The position numbers were made by a program, and so were the translations under genes. Of a stretch of DNA of 45,268 nt, positions 7,376-15,139 are shown piece by piece. Positions within the stretch are counted from its first letter, which is position 1. Every line of letters begins with the position of its first letter. The stretch is from an uncultured Acetatifactor sp. (GTDB lineage Bacteria > Bacillota > Clostridia > Lachnospirales > Lachnospiraceae), in the NCBI GenBank assembly GCA_910586515.1, contig CAJUGL010000024.1, positions 1 through 45,268 on the forward strand, in the 5' to 3' direction. Below the pieces are notes generated by a model that ran no database searches, was not told the DNA's origin, and was given only the letters and a program-made list of their open reading frames with translations.

Positions 7376-9448
7376 CTACTCATCTCCTGTTCTGCCCGCA
7401 CTGTTTGCCAATGCAAAAGGAAATACCTTCCCGCTCCCATGCCTCCTAAGCTTATATCCGCACACTGTAAATGTCCATCCGGAATCCACCATATCGTCTA
7501 CCAATAAGACATTTTCTTCAAGAACCTGATTCACTTTAAAAGAAGCTTCCGCATTCTGATGCTGACGGAAACTGGTGTTCAGTTCCTTCTGGCATACCGA
7601 ATCCTGTACCTTCTCAATGGCTTCCGCATACCGCAGATGCATGCGTTCCGCCAACCTCCGCGCAAATCCCGGCACAAGATCCGGCCGCCGCAGGGAAGGA
7701 ACCGCCGTGACCCATTTGATGTCGTTCTCTTCCACAAAGTCTCTCAACAGTTCTGCCGCCGCTTCCACCAGCCGATCGTCAAAATGACCATCCTTGTACT
7801 TCCCCCTGATGATCCATTCTCCCCATCCTGAACTTCCGTAGCTGCTCAATACCCTTCCCGGCTCACACAGGAATTCCGGTTTAATTTTGTTGCGTTCATC
7901 GATAAAGACACTTGTGGGCCATTGTTTGCGGGGCTGAATCACGCCAAAGTCCTGCCGGACGAATCTCTGTGCCGTTTCCAGGGTTCCCTGTCGGATATCT
8001 GCCGAAACCAACGGTCTGCCCAGACAGTTTGAACATCTGCCGCAGCTGCAGGCCTGGGGATCATCCAGAATGTCCGCGATATATTTCATGTAGCACTTCG
8101 GGGTGTCAGTGAACTCATTCATCTGGCATAGTTCGTTTCTTCTAATCTCCGTAATTTTCCGGCTTTTCTCCATATCCGGTTTCCAGAGACGGGCTGTGGG
8201 ACGATAGTAAGTCCCTTCTTTATAAATCGCTTTCTCAACTGTCAGATATTTAAGGCAGGCTTTTATTTTGGAAGATTTCATATTGATCAGCCTCTCCAAA
8301 TCGGCCTGCTTCAAACCAGGATCCGGATTCTTCCGGATTGCATCCATAATCTCTGTCATCAGGTTTTCTGTCGGAAAGGCAGACTCAATGAAATAGTTGT
8401 TGATCCTGTCGTCCTCATCTCCCTGCATCAGAACAGCCAATGCCCTGTCAATTCCCCGTCCGGCTCTTCCGATCTGCTGGTAATAAGCCACCAAATTCCC
8501 CGGCTTCTGAAAATGGATTACGAAGCCGATGTCCGGCTTGTCAAACCCCATGCCAAAAGCCACCGTAGCCACCAATACCTTGATCTGATTGTCCAGAAAC
8601 GCACTGACTATCTCCGCCTTTTTCTCCGTTCCATCCTTTTCGATATCCGCATAATAGCATTTGCTGGCAATCTGGTTTTCCTGAAGCCACTTATATACCA
8701 ACTGGCAATCATTGACCGTCAGGCAGTAAATGATCCCTGTTCCCTTCAATTCCTCTATATGATCCACAATCCAAGCCAGGCGCTCTTCCCTTGTCCGCAG
8801 TTTGATGACCTGAATTTCCAATGACTCCCGCATCAGGCTTCCCCGGCTGACTGCCACATCCTCTCCCAGTTGGCTCCTGATATCCTGCACTACCCTGTCG
8901 TTTGCCGTCGCCGTTGTGGCCAAAACCGGGATATAGGGCGGGAGAATCTGAATGACGTCAACAATGCGCCTGTAATCCGGCCTGAAATCATGTCCCCAGT
9001 CCGAAATGCAGTGAGCCTCGTCAACCACGAACAGCCGAATCTGCAGAATGCCTTCATTGAGCAGCTCTTTGAATTCATCATTCGCCAGCCTTTCCGGCGA
9101 AATGATCAGCGCATCTACGCGGTTGTTTTTCAGCTCCTCCACCACGGCATCCCAATCATCCGTATTTTCAGAATTGATAGTCGCCACATGAAGTCCCAGC
9201 TTATCCGCCGCGGCGATCTGGTTATTCATCAACGCCAGCAGCGGGCTGATAATCAGGGTAATTCCCTCTTCCCGCGCTCGAATCATTTTGGTTGCAAGAA
9301 AATAGATCAGGCTCTTCCCCCATCCCGTTTTCTGGACTACCAGCATACGTTTTCCATCCAGCACTCCCTGGATTGCTTCCTCCTGGCCCTCTCTGAACTC
9401 TGCATCTTCGCCATAGGCAGCCTTTAATTCTCTTAACAATTCTCCCAT
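7376..9448 (-). CDS. psyrT: PsyrT/RqlH-like RecQ helicase with C-terminal PRTase domain
   Basis: 690 residues. The N-terminal part is a RecQ-type superfamily 2 helicase: Walker A TGWGKS (41-46), DEAH (143-146) followed by CISDWGHDFRPDY, motif VI QQIGRAGRG near 332, and a zinc cluster CSCGRCSNC near 470. After a linker, the C-terminal ~170 residues are a phosphoribosyltransferase-like domain with the PRPP-binding loop VLLVDDMVDSGWT (about 647-659), similar to ComF. Helicase plus PRTase, directly followed by a DprA-like gene, is the signature of PsyrTA (RqlHI), known as a toxin-antitoxin pair and listed among anti-phage systems. The AGGGAGG/AAGGAG site upstream supports the start at 9448. It is probably the toxic effector; function here is untested. 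Confidence 0.85.
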   Translation of the reverse strand: MGELLRELKAAYGEDAEFREGQEEAIQGVLDGKRMLVVQKTGWGKSLIYFLATKMIRAREEGITLIISPLLALMNNQIAAADKLGLHVATINSENTDDWDAVVEELKNNRVDALIISPERLANDEFKELLNEGILQIRLFVVDEAHCISDWGHDFRPDYRRIVDVIQILPPYIPVLATTATANDRVVQDIRSQLGEDVAVSRGSLMRESLEIQVIKLRTREERLAWIVDHIEELKGTGIIYCLTVNDCQLVYKWLQENQIASKCYYADIEKDGTEKKAEIVSAFLDNQIKVLVATVAFGMGFDKPDIGFVIHFQKPGNLVAYYQQIGRAGRGIDRALAVLMQGDEDDRINNYFIESAFPTENLMTEIMDAIRKNPDPGLKQADLERLINMKSSKIKACLKYLTVEKAIYKEGTYYRPTARLWKPDMEKSRKITEIRRNELCQMNEFTDTPKCYMKYIADILDDPQACSCGRCSNCLGRPLVSADIRQGTLETAQRFVRQDFGVIQPRKQWPTSVFIDERNKIKPEFLCEPGRVLSSYGSSGWGEWIIRGKYKDGHFDDRLVEAAAELLRDFVEENDIKWVTAVPSLRRPDLVPGFARRLAERMHLRYAEAIEKVQDSVCQKELNTSFRQHQNAEASFKVNQVLEENVLLVDDMVDSGWTFTVCGYKLRRHGSGKVFPFALANSAGRTGDE

Positions 9449-9454
9449 ATCTCC

Positions 9455-9690
9455 TTACCTCCCTGCAAGTAAACTTTCATCGTTCCTTATCTGCCAACAG
9501 AGCGTAAAATGTTGCCCATGCACTTGGCTGTCCGACTTTCTCTTCCGGCAGATAAGATTTTGTAAACGTACCCGACAGAATACCCCGTCCCATGCCATCA
9601 TGATAAATATGCCATTGTTTTTCAGCACCCTGGAGCATGCTTCGAAAACAGGCCGGACATAGCTATTCATAAATCCTGTCCGCCAGAACG
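9455..9690 (-). pseudogene. Methyltransferase-like C-terminal remnant
   Basis: Overlapping the end of the gene at 9663, the minus strand reads MNSYVRPVFEACSRVLKNNG then IFIMMAWDG, which resembles the late strands of a class I SAM-dependent methyltransferase (VLKxGGxF). The frame then changes: LSGTFTKSYLPEEKVGQPSA and a plausible C-terminus ending ADKER are in another frame. One frameshift would join them. No N-terminal SAM-binding GxGxG motif is present. It is best read as a decayed fragment between the unknown gene at 9663 and psyrT; the methyltransferase assignment is tentative. Confidence 0.35.
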
Positions 9691-10253
9691 GTTCTGGCTT
9701 CCTCCCAGCCAAGCAGCATCTGCGGGTTTATGGACCACGCTCCGGCAATCTTCAGCACATCCTCCTCGTCTATCATGTCAAACCCATCTTCAAATAGTTC
9801 TTCCTCCTTTTCCGCATAATGCAAAGATAAATTCTTTTCCGCATCGGAACGCTCCCCCATACATCCGAAAAGCTCACCGTCCGCATAGGAATACAGTCTG
9901 ACTATTTTGTTCCGCACTGCCTTCGCAAAGGCATACCTGTCCGACACCCTATGGGATGCGAAGCAGCAGACTTCCTGTGCCTGTTCTCCAATCCTGCCTA
10001 TTACATCCACGAGCGCATCCACCTCCGTGAAATCCCACAGCGCATTTCCGATCAGGAAAACCCATCCGTCATACGGACCTGACAACATGACTCTGCTCTT
10101 CCATTTCTCTGTTCTCTCCGCCGATGCCTCTTTCCATCCTGCCTCCCGTACAAATTTAAGTTCGGGACAGCAGGAAAGAATCCTGTCAATGTCCGCCCCC
10201 TTTACCGCAAACCATGTTTCCTTATACCCGAAGCATTCTTCAATTTTTGCCAT
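9663..10253 (-). CDS. Unknown protein, accessory cassette
   Basis: 196 residues from the ATG at 10253, preceded by GGAGGAGG with an eight-base spacer; a GTG at 10262 is too close to that site. Soluble, acidic, rich in Trp, Cys and Glu (for example ECFGYKETWFAVKGADIDRIL near the start and KNLSLHYAEKEEELFEDGFDMIDEEDVLKIAGAW near residues 145-178). No family is recognised. It lies 15 bases downstream of the DUF4317-like gene on the same strand and so is probably co-transcribed with the AAA-ATPase/adenylyltransferase run. Its job is unknown; an immunity-like or regulatory role cannot be told from sequence. Confidence 0.65.
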   Translation of the reverse strand: MAKIEECFGYKETWFAVKGADIDRILSCCPELKFVREAGWKEASAERTEKWKSRVMLSGPYDGWVFLIGNALWDFTEVDALVDVIGRIGEQAQEVCCFASHRVSDRYAFAKAVRNKIVRLYSYADGELFGCMGERSDAEKNLSLHYAEKEEELFEDGFDMIDEEDVLKIAGAWSINPQMLLGWEEARTVLADRIYE

Positions 10254-10268
10254 TTTCTGCACCTCCTC

Positions 10269-10883
10269 CTACAAAAGCATCTCCGCTATCCATTCATGCC
10301 GCCCCTCTGCCGAAAACAGATTAATGCCTTCCGTGTCCCCGGTCCGGTCCCGGAATTCCGGAAACAGGAACCCTGCCTCCGGCTCCCCCGCTTCGTAATC
10401 CCCCGTCACAGGACAGATGGCGCAGATCAGGAAACTGTACACCTCTTCCGACTCCCTCTGCTGCACTTTATCGCTTCCCTTCAGAGGCACGTCATAATTC
10501 CCCTGAAAAATATAAATGCCATAGGCAAAACCAGGCTGATACCGCTCTCCTATGTATTCGCACAGGGACAACAGCAGAGCATCGTTCTTCAGTTCGCACT
10601 CCCGCAGAGCCATAAGCAGCTGCCAGATACTTCCCGGACGCCTGCTTTCCGGCCCAAAGCGGTAATTTTTTAACGCCTTATTTGTATCCGCAAAAAGCAC
10701 AGCCTTTGCCAACTTCAGATGCTTTGCCTTATCCACACCGGAGAGCTTTTGAAAATGAGTATTGAAGGTGCCGTCCACAAAGCCTTCCTCATCCATATAG
10801 GCTCCCGCAATTCTGCCGAAGCAATTCCTGTTCACAGTCATTCGTCTGGTAAGCTCCAGCATATCCTCCCGATTGATCTGCAT
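10269..10883 (-). CDS. DUF4317-like protein (short form)
   Basis: 204 residues if started at the second of two adjacent ATGs (10883), seven bases after AAGGAG. It resembles, from memory, the N-terminal half of DUF4317 proteins: an R.M..NRNCFGRIAGAYMDEEG start, a central MALRECELKNDALL segment, YDVPLKGSDK, a FLICAICPVT segment and GFLFPEFRDRT. Full-length relatives are about 400 residues, so this is either a short family member or truncated. Its start overlaps the C-terminal frame of the deleted adenylyltransferase gene by 95 bases, an unusually long overlap that probably reflects loss of that gene's proper stop. Function unknown. Confidence 0.55.
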   Translation of the reverse strand: MQINREDMLELTRRMTVNRNCFGRIAGAYMDEEGFVDGTFNTHFQKLSGVDKAKHLKLAKAVLFADTNKALKNYRFGPESRRPGSIWQLLMALRECELKNDALLLSLCEYIGERYQPGFAYGIYIFQGNYDVPLKGSDKVQQRESEEVYSFLICAICPVTGDYEAGEPEAGFLFPEFRDRTGDTEGINLFSAEGRHEWIAEMLL

Positions 10884-11271
10884 CATTCCTCTCCTTCCGC
10901 CGTTTTACATAACCACTGATCTTCTCATCATAGTCAGGATACGAATACCCAAGAAGGCAGGCTGTTTTCTTCGAAACTTCCCGAAACAGCTCCATATCCT
11001 CCGGCTTCTGCAGAATCAGTCTCTCTCCGAACACGTCAAGCCACGCATCGTCTGCCGTAAAACCGTCCATGTCCGTGACAAAAAAGGTAATATCATAATC
11101 CTGAAACTCGTCGGCGGGAATATTCCGGTTGGTTCTGGATCCCTCCAATGTCACCGCCCGGATTCTTTCCTCTGATTTTGCAAAATTCAGAATCAGGTCA
11201 TACATCTGCTGTTCGGACCTCATGGGAGATTGTGCCAAGGCTTCCTCCTCATGGTTCTTCTTTATCTGCAT
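10789..11271 (-). pseudogene. ANT(6)-like aminoglycoside adenylyltransferase, internal in-frame deletion
   Basis: 160 residues from the ATG at 11271 (AAGGAG nine bases upstream), against about 290-300 for ANT(6)/AadE. The nucleotidyltransferase N-terminus is intact and close to family consensus: MRSEQQMYDL, then VTLEGSRTNRNIP and DYDITFFVTD, ending KPEDMELF. It then jumps straight to the family's C-terminal element, REVSKKTA...YSYPDYDEKI. About 140-170 residues, including the rest of the catalytic domain and most of the helical domain, are missing, but the frame is kept. The normal C-terminal stop is also lost, so the frame runs into the next gene. Streptomycin adenylylation is not expected. 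It lies 71 bases behind the AAA-ATPase tandem pair on the same strand. Confidence 0.8.
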
Positions 11272-11342
11272 TGCCCCATTCTCCTTCTCTTCCTTTCCTT
11301 CCCGAGCCTCACTTCTCGAACTCGCTTCAACCCGCATGTTCC

Positions 11343-13058
11343 TTACTTCTCTGTCACTTCCCGGCCCTGGTGCTCTCCAAACCGCACCTCACAGTCCTTC
11401 CGGTAAAAGGAAATTCCGTAACAGTCAATCTTCCGGTAGCCCTCCGTCCGCAGTTCATCCATGTACTTTTTGTCGTAAATCTGCTGCACTGCCCTGTCCG
11501 CGTCCGTCTCCAGATCATCGATAGTCTTCGAAACCTTTAATTCCAGAACAAAGGCTCTCCCGCGCAGGGACGGACTTTTCACCATAATGTCGCTTCGCCC
11601 TCTCCCTGACTCCCGGTTGGATGTCACCAGGTAATCCTCGCTCTGGCTCAAAATCCCGGCCAGAAATCCGTGATAAAAGTTTTCCGCGCTGTCGTAGAAG
11701 CTGATGGTGGAAAACAGCTGGCTATTCAGAATCTCTCCCATTTTTTCAGCGTTTCCGTCTTCCATGGCCCGGTACAGATCCCGGAAGTCCTGTTTTTCTA
11801 TCTTCCTGCGGAACCATCCCAGTATCGTATTCTGATAAATCGTCTTCACTTCCGTATTCGGTATCCTGGCCTGCACATAGATGGAGGATTCCCTGAAATA
11901 CTCGCCTTTCTTCGTCAGATATCCGGTAAAATAAAGGAAATTCCACAGGTTCTCTCCCCTGCCGCGCATATCCTCATATGTGATCTCTTCATGTACCTGC
12001 ACATCCAGGGTCTCACCGCTCAGCAGCCGCTCTATCTGTCCTCTTGTCTCCCTGTCCGCCTGGGTTATCATATCCTTTATAATGTCGTTGGAACTGGTAT
12101 TTACCCAGTACGAACGGGGAAAGGCTTTGCTGTCCGCAGCCAGATCGTACATATAGTTAATCACACTCCAGGGATTGTAAACCTCCGTATCGCCAAAAGT
12201 GTATCCGTCGTACCATTCCTTCATGGTCGGAAAACGTTTTTCCACTTCATAATAGGCCATCATCCGCAAAACTTCCGTTTCCGTGAAGCCAAAATGTTCG
12301 CTGTACTGGCGGTCCATCACTGAGATGATCCGCAGGTGATTTAAGCCTGTAAATATGCTCTCCTTTGATATCCTCAGGCAGCCTGTAATCACAGCAAACT
12401 GCAGATAGTCATTGGTCTTCAGCGCTGACTCGAACAGGGAGCGGATAAAATCCACCATCTCCTCATAGAAACCGCTGAAATATGCATTTTCCAGGGGTAC
12501 ATCATACTCATCAATCAAGATAACCGTGTTTTCTCCAGTTACCTGCTGCAGGCATCTGCTCAGAAATTTAAGAGAACCGGAATATTCGTCTTTTTCCGCT
12601 TCCTCTTCTGCGATCTCCCGGAATTTCCGCTTATCTGCCTCTTCAAGTTTATCGCTTTCCAGCACATACCTGTGCCGTATAAACTCCTCTGAAATTTCCC
12701 TTTTCAGTTTCCTGTGCGCAGATGCAAAGGTGGGCTGTTTTGCCGATTTCAGCGTCAGATTAATCACCGGATACCTTCCCATTTGCTCCATATACCCGCC
12801 GTCGGTCTCCATGATTTTCAGTCCCTGAAATAACGCCCTGTTCTGCCCGTTCCGCTCCTCGTCCCCTGTGTCCTCAAAGAAGTACCTGAGCATGCTCAGG
12901 TTCAGCGTCTTGCCGAACCGCCGGGGGCGGGTGAAGAGGTTCACTTTTCCTTTTAAATCCAACAGCTCCTTTATCAGCATGGTTTTATCCACATAGTAAT
13001 ATCCTGTCTTTATGATATCTTCAAAATTATCCACGCCTATCGGCAAAGCTTTTTTCAT
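11343..13058 (-). CDS. AAA-ATPase-like / PD-(D/E)XK protein, tandem copy A
   Basis: 571 residues from the ATG at 13058. An in-frame GTG lies one codon earlier, but the ATG aligns with copy B's MKKALPIG and follows AAGGGG. The stop of copy B and this ATG share one base (TGATG), so translation is coupled. P-loop TRPRRFGKTLN (43-53), Walker B VILIDEYDVPL, C-terminal nuclease core RSDIMV then FVLELKV. The C-terminal ~190 residues match copy B apart from two changes, while residues about 110-175 between Walker A and B differ strongly. Family role unknown. The mosaic pattern points to gene conversion after duplication. Confidence 0.9.
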   Translation of the reverse strand: MKKALPIGVDNFEDIIKTGYYYVDKTMLIKELLDLKGKVNLFTRPRRFGKTLNLSMLRYFFEDTGDEERNGQNRALFQGLKIMETDGGYMEQMGRYPVINLTLKSAKQPTFASAHRKLKREISEEFIRHRYVLESDKLEEADKRKFREIAEEEAEKDEYSGSLKFLSRCLQQVTGENTVILIDEYDVPLENAYFSGFYEEMVDFIRSLFESALKTNDYLQFAVITGCLRISKESIFTGLNHLRIISVMDRQYSEHFGFTETEVLRMMAYYEVEKRFPTMKEWYDGYTFGDTEVYNPWSVINYMYDLAADSKAFPRSYWVNTSSNDIIKDMITQADRETRGQIERLLSGETLDVQVHEEITYEDMRGRGENLWNFLYFTGYLTKKGEYFRESSIYVQARIPNTEVKTIYQNTILGWFRRKIEKQDFRDLYRAMEDGNAEKMGEILNSQLFSTISFYDSAENFYHGFLAGILSQSEDYLVTSNRESGRGRSDIMVKSPSLRGRAFVLELKVSKTIDDLETDADRAVQQIYDKKYMDELRTEGYRKIDCYGISFYRKDCEVRFGEHQGREVTEK

Positions 13059-14764
13059 CACCGCACCCCTTCTTTCCCAAACCGTACCTCACAGTCCTTC
13101 CGGTAAAAGGAAATTCCGTAACAGTCAATCTTCCGATAGCCCTCCGCCCGCAGTTCATCCATGTACTTTTTGTCGTAAATCTGCTGCACTGCCCTGTCCG
13201 CATCCGTCTCCAGATCATCGATAGTCTTCGAAACCTTTAATTCCATAACAAAGGCTCTCCCGCGCAGGGACGGACTTTTCACCATAATGTCGCTTCGCCC
13301 TCTCCCTGACTCCCGGTTGGATGTCACCAGGTAATCCTCGCTCTGGCTCAAAATCCCGGCCAGAAATCCGTGATAAAAGTTTTCCGCGCTGTCGTAGAAG
13401 CTGATGGTGGAAAACAGCTGGCTATTCAGAATCTCTCCCATTTTTTCAGCGTTTCCGTCTTCCATGGCCCGGTACAGATCCCGGAAGTCCTGTTTTTCTA
13501 TCTTCCTGCGGAACCATCCCAGTATCGTATTCTGATAAATCGTCTTCACTTCCGTATTCGGTATCCTGGCCTGCACATAGATGGAGGATTCCCTGAAATA
13601 CTCGCCTTTCTTCGTCAGATATCCGGTAAAATAAAGGAAATTCCACAGGTTCTCTCCCCTGTCATGCATATCCCCGTACGTAACCTCCTCATGTACCTGC
13701 ACATCCAGGGGCTCACCGCTCAGCAACCGCTCTATCTCCCCTCTTGTCTCCCTGTCCGCCCCGGCTATCATATCCTTTATAATGTCATTGGAACTGGTGT
13801 TTATCCAGTATGGACGGGGAAAGGCTTTGCTGTCCGCAGCCAGATCATACATAAAATTAATCACACTCCAGGGATTGTAAACCTCCGTATCGCCGAAAGC
13901 ATATCCGTTATACCATTCTTTCATGATCGGAAAACAGTTCTTTACTTCATAATAGTTCATCATCCGCAGAACTTCCGTTTCCGTGAAGCCAAAATGTTCG
14001 CTGTACTGGCGATCCATCACAGAGATGATCCGCAGGTGATTTAAGCCTGTAAATATGCTCTCCTTTGATATTCTCAGACAGCCTGTAATCACAGCAAACT
14101 GCAGATAATCATTGGTCTTCAGCGCTGATTCGAACAGGGAACGTATAAAATCCACCATCTCCTCGTAGAAACCGCTGAAATAGGCATTCTCCAATGGCAC
14201 ATCATACTCGTCCATCAGAATAACCGTCTTTCTACCTGTGATCTTATACATGCACCTGGCAAACAGCTTCAGGGAACCACGCACCTGCTTTTCGTCTGCC
14301 TTTTCGTCCGCTATCTCCAGATACTGCTCATATTCCCTTGCGGTAAGCCGTTCCCTTCCCCGCTCTACAACTTCCCGGCGCCTGTCGAATTCAGCGGCTA
14401 TTTCTGCGCGTATCATATAGAGGGCATTCTCCAGACTTCTCTGTTTTGCCGATTTCAGCGTCAGATTAATCACCGGATACCTTCCCATCTGCTCCGTATA
14501 CCCGCCGCCGGTCTCCATGATTTTCAGTCCCTGAAATAACACCCTGTTCTGCCCATTCCGCTCCTCGTCCCCTGTGTCCTCAAAGAAGTACCTGAGCATG
14601 CTCAGGTTCAGCGTCTTGCCGAACCGCCGGGGGCGGGTGAAGAGGTTCACCTCCCCCTTTAAATCCAGCAATTCTTTGATCAGCATGGTTTTATCGATAT
14701 AGTAATAGCCGTCCCTTATTATTTTTTCAAAATTATCTACGCCTATCGGCAAAGCTTTTTTCAT
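13058..14764 (-). CDS. AAA-ATPase-like / PD-(D/E)XK protein, tandem copy B
   Basis: 568 residues, first gene of the run. Same architecture as copy A: P-loop RPRRFGKTLN, helical variable block (RSLENALYMIRAEIAAEFDR onwards), Walker B VILMDEYDVPL, then the long conserved middle and a PD-(D/E)XK core RSDIMV / FVMELKV. The start at 14764 has GGGGGC upstream and lies about 90 bases behind a good promoter. Being nearly identical to copy A over much of its length but unlike it in one ~65-residue block suggests either a specificity-determining segment under diversifying selection or recombination with a third paralogue. Confidence 0.9.
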   Translation of the reverse strand: MKKALPIGVDNFEKIIRDGYYYIDKTMLIKELLDLKGEVNLFTRPRRFGKTLNLSMLRYFFEDTGDEERNGQNRVLFQGLKIMETGGGYTEQMGRYPVINLTLKSAKQRSLENALYMIRAEIAAEFDRRREVVERGRERLTAREYEQYLEIADEKADEKQVRGSLKLFARCMYKITGRKTVILMDEYDVPLENAYFSGFYEEMVDFIRSLFESALKTNDYLQFAVITGCLRISKESIFTGLNHLRIISVMDRQYSEHFGFTETEVLRMMNYYEVKNCFPIMKEWYNGYAFGDTEVYNPWSVINFMYDLAADSKAFPRPYWINTSSNDIIKDMIAGADRETRGEIERLLSGEPLDVQVHEEVTYGDMHDRGENLWNFLYFTGYLTKKGEYFRESSIYVQARIPNTEVKTIYQNTILGWFRRKIEKQDFRDLYRAMEDGNAEKMGEILNSQLFSTISFYDSAENFYHGFLAGILSQSEDYLVTSNRESGRGRSDIMVKSPSLRGRAFVMELKVSKTIDDLETDADRAVQQIYDKKYMDELRAEGYRKIDCYGISFYRKDCEVRFGKEGVR

Positions 14765-14860
14765 CGTTTCGCCCCCACTCGGTCATACAGCATACATTCC
14801 ACAGTTTTCTCCGGATCTCATCTGCCGAAAACGCAGCCGGCAGCGGCCTTCTGTGTCAAC

Positions 14861-14889
14861 ATTATACCCTAATCCACCGTATTTCACAA
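14861..14889 (-). promoter_or_regulatory. Sigma-A promoter for the AAA-ATPase tandem cassette
   Basis: Minus strand TTGTGA (14884-14889), 17-base spacer, TATAAT (14861-14866). It would transcribe copies B and A and probably the adenylyltransferase remnant, the DUF4317-like gene and the unknown gene, since no terminator is seen between them. Confidence 0.65.
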
Positions 14890-14997
14890 TCATTCTTTGC
14901 GGCGGTATGTGCAAGTTACTGTTCGCTCCGTTCACAGGTGCCTCAGGCGCGCACCTAAAGCACATGGCATCCCATCTGATTTTCCCCGTCAATGCCA

Positions 14998-15039
14998 ATA
15001 CCCCTCCGAAATACAATTTCCTGTATTCCAAAGGGGTAT
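14998..15039. repeat. Long imperfect palindrome
   Basis: ATACCCCT (14998-15005) pairs with AGGGGTAT (15032-15039), and inner GAAATACA (15008-15015) with TGTATTCC (15022-15029) with one mismatch, around a six-base loop. No T-run follows on either side, so it is not a standard terminator. It lies between the SDR gene's 3' end and the cassette promoter. Confidence 0.55.
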
Positions 15040-15139
15040 CTTCTGCTTGCTATTTCGGCTGTTTTTTCACGGTAACAGGTTCAAATGGTCATGTTTCACA
15101 TGCCTGCATGTCAATACATGACTTTGGGACCCGCAAAAA

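Larger units (their letters stand above)
14765..15139. other. Gene-free spacer with promoter and palindrome
   Basis: No convincing gene. An 82-codon minus-strand frame (14783-15031) has no ribosome binding site and overlaps the promoter. The stretch contains the tandem-pair promoter (14861-14889) and a near-perfect palindrome at 14998-15039, described separately. Confidence 0.55.

Noticed and set aside
14783..15031. 82-codon minus-strand ORF
   Set aside because: No ribosome binding site, no coding-like pattern, and it overlaps the promoter and palindrome.
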